A DNA stretch of 64,000 nucleotides from Actinomycetospora endophytica (GTDB lineage: Bacteria; Actinomycetota; Actinomycetes; Mycobacteriales; Pseudonocardiaceae), in NCBI RefSeq assembly GCF_021026375.1, contig NZ_JAJNDB010000001.1:1426001-1490000 (forward strand), in the 5' to 3' direction. The notes under the pieces were generated by a model. It was given only the letters and a program-made list of their open reading frames with translations. It had not been told where the DNA came from and did not search any database. Below, in pieces: positions 33,334 to 40,650 of this stretch. Positions within the stretch are counted from its first letter, which is position 1; each line of letters opens with the position of its first letter. The position numbers and the translations under genes were made by a program.

Positions 33334-33614
33334 CGGGACCGCCCGATCGTGGCGTCGCCGTGGTCGGTGCCGGGCCACGGCTGTCGGCAGGCGATGCAGT
33401 GCGGTTGCGGCCTAAGCCAGCGCATGGAGCTGGCGAGGACCCGGGCGAAGCTCTCGCCGTCCGTGATGGTCATCGGGACGCGCACGTGGACTTCGGGCTG
33501 GTCGTAGGCGCGCAGCACGACGACCAGCCGACCGCCGTGCATGGTCACGGCCAGGGTGATGCTGCCCTCGCCGACCTCGAACACCTCCGGTGCGGGAAGG
33601 GTGGTTGCGCTCAT
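33330..33614 (-). CDS. Small protein with a Cys pair (unknown)
   Basis: 94 aa. A beta-rich N-terminal part is followed by a Trp/Pro-rich tail with HCIAC, a possible half zinc site. No family recognised. ATG 33614 has GAGGAG about 7 nt upstream; both ends overlap neighbouring genes by 4 nt, so it is a true operon member. Confidence 0.55.
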   Translation of the reverse strand: MSATTLPAPEVFEVGEGSITLAVTMHGGRLVVVLRAYDQPEVHVRVPMTITDGESFARVLASSMRWLRPQPHCIACRQPWPGTDHGDATIGRSR

Positions 33615-33838
33615 CGGGTCTCCTCGGTGGGGAGGGTGGCGGCGCGGTCGGTGGCGTCGCCGAGTTGGTGGGCGAACTCGGCGGTGCCGTTGGTGACGGC
33701 GGGGCCGAGGGTGGGGAAGGCGGCGAAGAGCAGGCAGACGGTGACGACGCCGGCCAGGGCGGCGGGGCCGGCCTTGTGGCTCTTCGCGAGTAGGAGCGTC
33801 ACGAGGAAGGCGATGACGACGATCGCGGCGAGGTTCAC
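33611..33838 (-). CDS. Small two-helix membrane protein (Spd-like position)
   Basis: 75 aa with two hydrophobic helices (about 3-18 and 25-45) and a polar C-terminus. In Streptomyces plasmids and AICEs, small Spd membrane proteins next to tra aid intramycelial spread; position supports that, sequence alone does not. GTG 33838 overlaps the translocase stop (GTGA). Confidence 0.55.
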   Translation of the reverse strand: MNLAAIVVIAFLVTLLLAKSHKAGPAALAGVVTVCLLFAAFPTLGPAVTNGTAEFAHQLGDATDRAATLPTEETR

Positions 33839-35091
33839 GCGGCGTCCTCCTGGTCGGTGTCGGGGCGCCGCCCGTGGCGGGCGATGCGGTCGCAGAAGGC
33901 GCCGTAGCCGCCGAGGTAGGGCGCGCGCAGGCGGGTGCAGTCGTGCCCGGGCGCGGAGAGGTAGGCGATGCCGGGAGCGGCGTTGGCGTGCTCGGGGCCG
34001 AGAGGGCGGGCGTCGTCGCCGTGCAGCATCGCCAGCGACTCGGCCGGCACTCGGAACGAGACCCGGACGGCGAACTGATCGCGGGCGTAGCCGCCGCCGA
34101 CGGCGTTGGCCTCGAACCGCTGCGCGAGCATCAGGACCCGGAACGCCGCTTTGCGGCCCTCGGAGAGCAGCCGCAGCACCGCCGAGGTGATGCGCTCGGC
34201 CAGCTTGCGGTCCTTGGCCTGCGCTGCCCGGAGCAGGCCGGGGAACTCTTCGAGGACGACCAGGACCAGCGGCGTCTGGACCGTGGGCGTGACGGAGTCC
34301 CGCCGGGGCGGCATGGCGTCGAGGCGGGTGTCCATCCAGGCCACGAGCCGGTCGAGGTGCTCGGCGTGGGCGACCAGGTCGCGGGAGCCGGTGACCTGCC
34401 ACTCCCTGTGCGCGGTGCCGTCCCAGGCGCGGCCCAGCAGGAGGCCGGTGATGTCCGAGCCGGTGACGAGGACGTCGGCGGCTGCGGCGCACTGGGCGGT
34501 CAGCCCGTAGGAGAGCTGGGACTTCCCCGACCCGTTCTGACCCTGCACGGCGATGTGACCAGGCGAGGCCAGGACGTGCTCGACCAGGGAGCCGTCCTCG
34601 GCGCGGCCGAGCAGCACCGGGGCGTCGGCACGCCCGATCACGTCGTCGGGCAACCGGAACGTCGAGGCGAGCGGGTCGACCTCGAAGAGGACCACCCGCA
34701 GCCACCGACCGGCCAGCGGCTGGACCCGCAAGCCCGCGAACCCGAGCGAGTGCGCGAGCCGGGCGGCGTGGCGGGTGATGTCGTCGGGTTCGCCGCCGGG
34801 TAGCTGCTCGACGGTGAACGAGGTTCCGGCCGGGCCAAGGCGCAGCGCGCCGAACTTCGGGGTGCGCACGGTCATGCCGGTGGCGACGTCGATGTACTGG
34901 CAGAGCCCGACACCGGCGCAGGCTTCGCGCCACAGCCCGCGCAGGTCGGCCTCGAGGAGGCGGTGGGCTTCGGCGCGCTGCTGTTCACGGGCCCGGTCAC
35001 GCAGGCGGCCGAGGAGGCGTTGGGCGGCGCCGGGGCCGCCGGTGTGCCAGCGGACCGGGCGGCGGGTGGCTGGGGTGCGGTTGGTGGTCAT
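33835..35091 (-). CDS. FtsK/SpoIIIE-type DNA translocase (TraB/TraSA-like)
   Basis: 418 aa. Walker A GQNGSGKS is at about 184-191 and Walker B is LVLVVLEEFPGLL. The region after it (MLAQRFEANAVGGGYARDQF) matches the FtsK/SpoIIIE core of actinomycete conjugation ATPases. One such protein can move double-stranded DNA between hyphae. No long N-terminal membrane region is present, so membrane contact may depend on the small protein encoded next to it. ATG 35091 has GAGAGG upstream and overlaps the WhiB stop. Confidence 0.88.
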   Translation of the reverse strand: MTTNRTPATRRPVRWHTGGPGAAQRLLGRLRDRAREQQRAEAHRLLEADLRGLWREACAGVGLCQYIDVATGMTVRTPKFGALRLGPAGTSFTVEQLPGGEPDDITRHAARLAHSLGFAGLRVQPLAGRWLRVVLFEVDPLASTFRLPDDVIGRADAPVLLGRAEDGSLVEHVLASPGHIAVQGQNGSGKSQLSYGLTAQCAAAADVLVTGSDITGLLLGRAWDGTAHREWQVTGSRDLVAHAEHLDRLVAWMDTRLDAMPPRRDSVTPTVQTPLVLVVLEEFPGLLRAAQAKDRKLAERITSAVLRLLSEGRKAAFRVLMLAQRFEANAVGGGYARDQFAVRVSFRVPAESLAMLHGDDARPLGPEHANAAPGIAYLSAPGHDCTRLRAPYLGGYGAFCDRIARHGRRPDTDQEDAA

Positions 35092-35447
35092 GCCGCGTTC
35101 CTCTCCGTGCAGCGTGAGCACAGTTCGCCGTCCACGACCGGCATCGGGAACAGCAGCGCGCAGGCCGGACACATCGGTTCGTCGTCGGCGACCGGGTCCG
35201 GCACCCCGGCCTGGCGGGCGCGGCGGATCGCGCGCCGGTCGGTGGCAGTGGTGGCGGCCCACAGGCCGTGGTCCTGCCCGGTGTCCAGGGCCCAGCGCAG
35301 GCAGTCGGTGGCGACCGGGCAGCCGCCGCAGATCGGAGCGACCGCGATGCGGTGGCGGGCCACGAGCACCGAGGTGTCGTCGTCGGATGGTGGGAAGAAC
35401 AGCTCGGGGTCGGTGTCGCGGCACGCCGCGTCGGTCTGCCAGCTCAT
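35088..35447 (-). CDS. WhiB-family Fe-S protein with a C-terminal zinc ribbon
   Basis: 119 aa. The four WhiB Cys are C9, C40, C43 and C49 (C..CxxCx5C), followed by GLWAA in place of the GVWGG turn. A second CxxC pair (C93/C96 and C110/C113, 13 apart) forms a probable zinc ribbon not found in ordinary WhiB proteins. WhiB proteins hold a 4Fe-4S cluster and control transcription, often with sigma A. The gene is in the conjugation operon, with 4-nt overlap to the translocase. Confidence 0.82.
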   Translation of the reverse strand: MSWQTDAACRDTDPELFFPPSDDDTSVLVARHRIAVAPICGGCPVATDCLRWALDTGQDHGLWAATTATDRRAIRRARQAGVPDPVADDEPMCPACALLFPMPVVDGELCSRCTERNAA

Positions 35448-35450
35448 GGG

Positions 35451-35864
35451 TCACGCCGCCTCGGAGGTGGTGGTCTCGGGGGCCTTGCGGGCGGTGCGCT
35501 GCGGCCCGGCGGGTCGCACGGCATCGGCGGTGAACGTGACGTCGACGCCCTTGCCCTGCCGGGAGCCACGGACCTTCATCCGCAGCCCGACCAGCTCGAC
35601 CGGGGAGTACGCCGGGAGGTCGGGGACCTCGTGAGAGGCGAAGCGGACGCCGAACAGCTCGGGTCGTTCGTCGCGGCCGAGCGGGAGCATCACGTCGATG
35701 ATTTGGAACGGGGCGCCGGTGGCCTCGTCGAGCTCGGGGGTGGAGCCGGGGCGGCGACCGTTGGGGCCGTCCTCCCAGGCCATGACCGGGGCGACGTGGC
35801 CGGTCGTCACGGCGTTGATGGCGGTGGCGTCGACGGGGGTGTCGACCTGGAAGAGGTTCGTCAC
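35451..35864 (-). CDS. Conserved AICE protein of unknown function
   Basis: 137 aa, soluble, beta-rich centre (VELVGLRMKVRGSRQGKGVDVTFTADAV) with a Thr/Ala-rich tail. First gene of the leftward operon. GTG 35864 has AGGAGG upstream. No domain recognised; the promoter region to its right has palindromic operators likely bound by the GntR protein. Confidence 0.6.
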   Translation of the reverse strand: MTNLFQVDTPVDATAINAVTTGHVAPVMAWEDGPNGRRPGSTPELDEATGAPFQIIDVMLPLGRDERPELFGVRFASHEVPDLPAYSPVELVGLRMKVRGSRQGKGVDVTFTADAVRPAGPQRTARKAPETTTSEAA

Positions 35865-35993
35865 GGTGTCCTCCTGACACTGACCTAGCCAGCTTGGCTA
35901 ACCATGTACAGAGTGACACAGCATGGCTAGCCATGTCTACGAGATGGCTGACCTGCCTAGGCAACAATGGGGTCACGGCCATACGCTGGAGAA
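35865..35993. promoter_or_regulatory. Divergent promoter region with TGGCTA palindromes
   Basis: Between the leftward operon and gntR. TAGCCA/TGGCTA arms occur at 35886-35900 and a perfect CATGGCTAGCCATG at 35922-35935; a further half-site is near 35944. TACGCT at 35982-35987 is a candidate -10 for gntR. The layout matches KorSA-like autoregulated control of transfer genes. Confidence 0.6.
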
Positions 35994-36854
35994 ATGACCG
36001 ACCAGGAGGGTCTGGACCCGAACGACCCGCGGCCGCCGTATCAGCAGGTGGCGAACTCTCTGCGGGCCGCGATCCTGACCCGCACCCTCTCCCCGGGGGA
36101 GAAGCTGCCCTCCGGGTCCGCGCTGGCCTCTCGCTACGGGGTGGCCCGGATGACCGTGCAGCAGGCCATCCGGCTACTGCGCGACGAGGGCCTGGTCGTG
36201 TCCCGCCAGGGCTCCGGAGTGTTCGTCCGCCAGCGCGCCGAGCGGCCGGTCGGGCTGCGGCCGCACCTGGAGCGGGCGTTCAGCGAGCCCAACGTGACCG
36301 TCGACTTCGCCGGCTTCTCCGGAGAGACCCTGCACGGCGCCATCTCCGAGCCGCTGGACCAGATCAGGGCCGGCCGGCTCCGACCGGACTCGATCCGGGT
36401 CCGGCTGCTCGTCCCCGACCCCAGCCGGCCGTGGGCGCTACCCGCCCGCGTCGAGGACCTGGCCGACAGCCCGGAGTTCCGCCGGCGGGCGACCGGGATC
36501 ATGTCCCGGCACACCCTCGCGGTGGTCGACCAGGTCAACGAGCTGCGCGAGCTCGGCCTGGTCACCGACGCGGTCGCCGAGGTCCGGGTGATGCCCTCGG
36601 TGCCGATGTTCAAGGTCTACGTCCTCAACGGCGCCGACGTGTTCTTCGGCTACTACCCCGTCGTCGAGCACGAGGTCGCCCTGGCCGACGGCCCGACCAA
36701 AATGTGGGACCTCATGGGCAAGGACACCGTGCTCCTGAGCCACACCGCCGACGCCGACCCCGACTCGATGAACTCCCAGCAGGTCAACCAGGCCGTGCTG
36801 TGGTTCGAGTCCGTCTGGGAGACCGTCGCCCGTCCCTACGAGCCAGCCACATGA
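35994..36854 (+). CDS. GntR-family regulator of the AICE
   Basis: 286 aa. Winged HTH at about 17-80 (PGEKLPSGSALASRYGVARMTVQQAI and QGSGVFVR), then a ~200-aa sensing domain of uncertain class, larger than in pSAM2 KorSA. It probably represses the divergent operon and itself through the TGGCTA palindromes beside it. ATG 35994 chosen; GGAGA is very close upstream. The stop overlaps the HAD gene. Confidence 0.82.
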   Translation: MTDQEGLDPNDPRPPYQQVANSLRAAILTRTLSPGEKLPSGSALASRYGVARMTVQQAIRLLRDEGLVVSRQGSGVFVRQRAERPVGLRPHLERAFSEPNVTVDFAGFSGETLHGAISEPLDQIRAGRLRPDSIRVRLLVPDPSRPWALPARVEDLADSPEFRRRATGIMSRHTLAVVDQVNELRELGLVTDAVAEVRVMPSVPMFKVYVLNGADVFFGYYPVVEHEVALADGPTKMWDLMGKDTVLLSHTADADPDSMNSQQVNQAVLWFESVWETVARPYEPAT

Positions 36855-37528
36855 CCCGCACCCTCGCCGAGGTCATGGCGCCGGTCCGTCACGTCCTGCT
36901 GGACTTCGACGGCCCCGTCTGTAGCGTCTTCGGCGAGCTGCCAGCACCGGTCGTCGCCCGGCGCCTCGCCGAGGCCATCGACGCCGGACTGCCGGACGAG
37001 GTCGTCGGCACCGACCCCCTCGCGCTGCTCTCGGTGTTCGCTGAGCGCGGGCGCGAGACGCTTGTCCAGGCCGAGGCCAAGCTGCGGGACCTGGAGGTCG
37101 AGGCCGTCCAGACCGCGCCCACGACGCCAGGAGCCGTCGAGGCGTTGCAGGTGTTCCGGGACACGGGCCGCACGGTGACCATCGTCAGCAACAACTCTCA
37201 GATCGCTGTTGTCGCCTTCCTTGCCGACCGCGGACTGAAGCACCTCGTCACCGGCGTCTGCTCACGCCAACACCCGGAGCCTGAGCTGCTCAAGCCCAAC
37301 CCGTTCCTCCTGCGGCGCGCCATCGTCGAGCGCGATGCTGTCGTGGACGACTGCATCATGATCGGCGACAGCTCGACCGACATCGCGGCGGCGCGCGCAG
37401 CATCAGTGGCAATACTTGCTTATGCTAAGTGCCCAGAGAAGCGGGCCCGCCTGGGTGCTCTGCGACCGCCTCCGGATCTTGTGATTGGCGATCTGGCCCG
37501 CTTCAGCGCGGAGCTGGCACCCCTCTGA
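36851..37528 (+). CDS. HAD-superfamily hydrolase
   Basis: 225 aa. All HAD motifs are present: LLDFDGPV (Asp18, Asp20), SNN, the Lys of LLKPNPF and MIGDSSTDIAAARA. Likely a phosphatase of a small molecule. ATG overlaps the gntR stop, so it is co-expressed with the repressor. In pSAM2 the comparable place holds a Nudix hydrolase (Pif) that prevents redundant transfer; the HAD protein could act similarly, which is inference. Confidence 0.85.
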   Translation: MTRTLAEVMAPVRHVLLDFDGPVCSVFGELPAPVVARRLAEAIDAGLPDEVVGTDPLALLSVFAERGRETLVQAEAKLRDLEVEAVQTAPTTPGAVEALQVFRDTGRTVTIVSNNSQIAVVAFLADRGLKHLVTGVCSRQHPEPELLKPNPFLLRRAIVERDAVVDDCIMIGDSSTDIAAARAASVAILAYAKCPEKRARLGALRPPPDLVIGDLARFSAELAPL

Positions 37529-37622
37529 CTAGGCAGGAAGCCTGGCGACTGGGTAGAGGCGACACACCTCAGGCCATGCGCCGCCACACGTCGCGGTCGT
37601 GTAAGAGTGACTCAGGCACTTC

Positions 37623-37643
37623 TAGTCACATCCGGTGTGACTA
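37623..37643. promoter_or_regulatory. Operator-like palindrome before the cargo module
   Basis: 8-bp arms TAGTCACA/TGTGACTA around 5 nt, ending 10 nt before the start at 37653. Likely a repressor site or promoter-linked operator for the cargo genes; no regulator for it is identified. Confidence 0.45.
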
Positions 37644-37652
37644 CATGGCAAG

Positions 37653-38078
37653 GTGAGCTTTGTGAGCAGCGAACCCAGCACATGGGCTAGGCGCTGGCGT
37701 GCGCTCCTAACGGGAGTTGGGTCACTGCTCGACCTGTCCGGGTCGTCGACAGCTCGCAGTGTGAAGCATCTTTCGGTGCATGTTGAGCCCAAGACCTCGA
37801 GCGGCGTCGCCAGAGACTGGGACCTGGTTGGCCGGGACATCGACCGGGCGATCTGGTACGTGGCGCAGGTGAAGACCTCGGATGCCACGAAGAGTCGGCA
37901 GAGCGGCGACCCAGCAACCTTAGAGCGTTCTCGCCAACGCTACGAGTACCAGCTTCGGCAGACTCGAAAGGCCCAGCGAGACCTAGAGCGCGAGGTCCGG
38001 CGAGCGCAGTCCACAGCGGCCGCGCACGTTAGACACGCCCGGTCCCCGCGTGTCGACCGCTCCAGTGGGGCCTCATGA
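37653..38078 (+). CDS. Unknown 141-aa protein, cargo gene of the AICE
   Basis: 141 aa, no recognised domain. The centre is polar with aromatic clusters (RDWDLVGRDIDRAIWYVAQV), and the C-terminal 50 residues are strongly charged and helical (ERSRQRYEYQLRQTRKAQRD). No signal or membrane segment. GC is visibly lower than in neighbouring genes, a sign of separate origin. GTG 37653 is used; GTG 37662 is an alternative. It overlaps the next gene by up to 29 nt, so they act as a unit. Confidence 0.5.
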   Translation: MSFVSSEPSTWARRWRALLTGVGSLLDLSGSSTARSVKHLSVHVEPKTSSGVARDWDLVGRDIDRAIWYVAQVKTSDATKSRQSGDPATLERSRQRYEYQLRQTRKAQRDLEREVRRAQSTAAAHVRHARSPRVDRSSGAS

Positions 38079-38583
38079 CCTGTATGACCCTCATGTGACG
38101 GAGACACCGGACGAGTCCACGTCCGGGCGCGAGATCGAGCAGACGGGCGGAGAGCTAGACGCGCCGCAGGTCGAAGGGACGCCCGCCGACGGCGGTGGGG
38201 AGCAGACGGCCCTCTACCGCGTTGCTGGCTACTCGGAGAGCCACCGTGGCCCTCTGCCTTCCGCTCGGACACTCCATGAGTACAGCCAGGTCATGCCGGA
38301 CCTGCCCGAGCGCGTTGTCCGCATGGCAGAGCTTGAACAGGCGCACAGGCATCGCGTTGATCTTGAGCCCTACAAGCTTGCCCGCACTGGCCAGTGGCTT
38401 GCCTTCGCGGTCGTGATCGTTGTGTTCGCCTTCTGCGGATTTCTCGTTCTCAACGATGAGGTGGTCACTGCGGGGATCATCGCCGCCCTCGACCTCGTCG
38501 GGCTGGCAACGATCTTCATCGTCGGCACTCGGGGATCGGACCCGAAGGCGGAGGACCCTGAGCCCAGTGAGCCTGACGAATGA
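38050..38583 (+). CDS. DUF2335-family membrane protein
   Basis: 177 aa if read from GTG 38050; GTG 38065 or 38095 are also possible and none has a good ribosome site. The DUF2335 hallmark SHRGPLPSARTLHEY is followed by LPERVVRMAELEQAHRH and two membrane helices near the C-terminus (about 116-160). Function of the family is unknown. Its 3' end overlaps the convergent rep gene by 68 nt. Confidence 0.7.
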   Translation: MSTAPVGPHDLYDPHVTETPDESTSGREIEQTGGELDAPQVEGTPADGGGEQTALYRVAGYSESHRGPLPSARTLHEYSQVMPDLPERVVRMAELEQAHRHRVDLEPYKLARTGQWLAFAVVIVVFAFCGFLVLNDEVVTAGIIAALDLVGLATIFIVGTRGSDPKAEDPEPSEPDE

Positions 38584-39937
38584 GAGTCGGGACCACCGAC
38601 GGTGTGTCTTGGCGGCCTAGGTAGGTGCACCTCTGGCCTCGGTCTTGCAACCAGGTCTTCACTGCGTTCAGCCCGCCAGATTCCGCCAGCGACAGCATCT
38701 TCGTTTGCACCTGCTCTCGACCGACCCACAGCCACGTGTCGGCATCGAGTACGAGCCTGCTCTCCGGGTCCAGGTCCTCGTCGGCGATCTCCTCGTCGGT
38801 GGCCTCCCGGCCAAGCTCGGCAAGCGCGCGGAGGTCTCGTCGACCCGTAGACCAGGTGAGCTGCCGCCGACCGTCGGAGGCTTCCTCCCACTCCCACCAG
38901 CGGGCCATGGCGGACTCCTCGTAGGTCTCGACGGCGTCCGCGAGCAGCTGCATCGGGGTGCGGCCACCGCGGGCACGGCCTTCTTTGCGGTGCCCACCGG
39001 TGACCTCATGGGCCATCTTCGTGAAGTAGTCCGCCAAGTCCCCGTCACCGAGCTGCGCACGACGCATGTCCCACCCGTGCTCCTCCGACGCCGAGAACCC
39101 CTTTCGCTCCAGTGCCCGCGACCAGCGCCCGAACAGTCGGGGTCCGAGGACAGCGCGGGCGATCTCGGCGGAGACCTGCTCGCGGAAGCACAGAAGCACG
39201 TGAAGGTGAACGTGCCAGCCGTTATCGCCGTCGGTGACCTCGACAGCCCGCGCCCACCCGAGCAGCCCGCCGAACCGCCCTGAGTCCTCCTGCCAGGACG
39301 ACCCGGAGGTTACGCGCTGCCAGGCGTAGGACAGAACGTCCCAGCAGCCCTCCTGCGCCTTGATCGAGTCCAGCTCGATCGCATCGGCCTCGGCCCGATG
39401 CTCGTCGACATCCCAGCCGTTGGCCTCGGCCACGTTCACGTCCGCCAGGCGCTCCTCCAGGCGGTTCCGCCGGGCCCGCTCCTCGGAGGTCAAGCCGAGA
39501 CGGTCGCCGCGGTCGTGGCGCATGGTCAGGGTCAGCAGGAACGCCGAGCCACCCAGCTCGTCGACCGCGCGCATCACCGTGGCGAGGTCATCGGCCCGGC
39601 GGGTGGCGATCTTCGCCGCGCACACCGGGCAGCACCACACCGACCCGCACGTCTTCAACCCGCCGTAGGCCGCGGAGCGAGTGCCGTTCTTGTTCTCGAT
39701 CACCCCGAGCGTCACGCCGGCCTCGGCATTCATGGTGTGCCCGCAGTACCGTACCCGCTTGAGCTTCGAGATGCGCCGCAGCTGCGACCTGCGCTGCCAC
39801 CGGTTCGCCCGACGCTCCTGGGCCCCGGCCACCTGTTCGGCCGACCGCGGCTGGGCGTGCTCACGACGACGGCGCTTCCCGGCCCGGGTGTCGGTTCGAA
39901 GAGTTGTTGCCCCTTTACCGAGAAACCCCGCGCTCAC
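38516..39937 (-). CDS. rep: Rolling-circle replication initiator (RepSA-like)
   Basis: 473 aa. A zinc-type CPVCAAKI is followed by the HUH motif GWHVHLHVLL and the catalytic-Tyr region DYFTKMAHEVTG, the signature of HUH nickases in actinomycete plasmids and AICEs. It would nick the element's origin and start replication after excision. GTG 39937 overlaps the stop of a possible upstream ORF (GTGA). The ribosome site is weak, so the exact start is uncertain. Confidence 0.85.
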   Translation of the reverse strand: MSAGFLGKGATTLRTDTRAGKRRRREHAQPRSAEQVAGAQERRANRWQRRSQLRRISKLKRVRYCGHTMNAEAGVTLGVIENKNGTRSAAYGGLKTCGSVWCCPVCAAKIATRRADDLATVMRAVDELGGSAFLLTLTMRHDRGDRLGLTSEERARRNRLEERLADVNVAEANGWDVDEHRAEADAIELDSIKAQEGCWDVLSYAWQRVTSGSSWQEDSGRFGGLLGWARAVEVTDGDNGWHVHLHVLLCFREQVSAEIARAVLGPRLFGRWSRALERKGFSASEEHGWDMRRAQLGDGDLADYFTKMAHEVTGGHRKEGRARGGRTPMQLLADAVETYEESAMARWWEWEEASDGRRQLTWSTGRRDLRALAELGREATDEEIADEDLDPESRLVLDADTWLWVGREQVQTKMLSLAESGGLNAVKTWLQDRGQRCTYLGRQDTPSVVPTLIRQAHWAQGPPPSGPIPECRR

Positions 39938-40302
39938 CGTGCACCACCAGCGAGGACGAGGGCCGGCGCTGACGCGCCGGGGGTGCCCGGCCCCTGCGGG
40001 CCGGGCACGCTTCCCCTCCTGTCTTCGACCCGGGGCGCGCGCCCGGCCCGGGGCCCGGCCACCACGACGACGACAGCGAGAACCTGGACCACGCAGATGG
40101 ATGCGGTGAGCAGGTGGGGCCTCCGGCGGCCAGGCGCTCCGCCCTGGACCAGGACACCGGCCTCGGGAGAGGACCCGACGAACTCGAGCAGCGCGGGTGC
40201 GGGGGAGCGGTGGTGGTCGGGGCGGGGTCTCACCCACGACGACGCGCCCGAGGGCTGCCAGACCGCCCGGGGAGCCGCAACCACCTCCACCGTGGCGGTC
40301 AT
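39934..40302 (-). CDS. Possible small membrane protein upstream of rep
   Basis: 122 aa from ATG 40302; the frame stays open to GTG 40452. One hydrophobic stretch (about ASICVVQVLAVVVVVAG) lies in an otherwise Pro/Ala/Arg-rich chain. The only supporting sign is a GTGA overlap with rep. No ribosome site and no known family, so it may be a chance frame in GC-rich DNA. Confidence 0.25.
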   Translation of the reverse strand: MTATVEVVAAPRAVWQPSGASSWVRPRPDHHRSPAPALLEFVGSSPEAGVLVQGGAPGRRRPHLLTASICVVQVLAVVVVVAGPRAGRAPRVEDRRGSVPGPQGPGTPGASAPALVLAGGAR

Positions 40303-40571
40303 CAACGCAGACGCCACGCGCTGCGAGGGCGCGAGCCGGGATGACGTGGAGGAAGTTGCACCACCCCGACCAGCCCGGCAGGTCAGAGCCCGCGCCGCCG
40401 AGGGAGAGACCCCGAGGCCGGCGCCTGTCGTGAGGACGTCGTCGTGGGGCACGCCTGGGGCACACCGGTCCCGGTACGGGATGACACGGGGTGGAACAGC
40501 ACGACCCGGGACGACCTGGTCACCGGGACGGCTGGAACGGATCAGCCAGGACGGTCGACCGGCGATCTCGG
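40303..40571. other. Right end of the AICE without a supported gene
   Basis: Together with the weak ORF to its left this makes about 630 nt between rep and attR with no convincing gene. It is the likely place for a rolling-circle origin or transfer locus, but I can see no clear nick-site hairpin. Confidence 0.3.
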
Positions 40572-40616
40572 CTTTGCAAGGCGGGGGTTGAGGGTTCGAT
40601 TCCCTTCGTCTCCACC
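40572..40616 (+). repeat. attR: 45-bp direct repeat of the tRNA-Ala 3' half
   Basis: Identical to 31578-31622. It lacks the 5' half of the tRNA, so it is the copy left at the right junction. Host DNA resumes after 40616. Confidence 0.95.
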
Positions 40617-40650
40617 CATCCCGACCTGCGATGACGCCCTCCGCGAGAAC

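Larger units (their letters stand above)
31578..40616. mobile_element. AICE-type integrative and conjugative element in tRNA-Ala
   Basis: About 9.0 kb between 45-bp att repeats. It holds tyrosine integrase (frameshifted), excisionase, an FtsK/TraB translocase, small membrane protein, GntR regulator, HAD hydrolase and HUH Rep. That is the kit of pSAM2-like elements, which replicate by rolling circle and move as double-stranded DNA. The gene order differs from pSAM2 because rep sits at the far end from int-xis. Two cargo genes at 37653-38583 have visibly lower GC than their neighbours. Confidence 0.93.
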
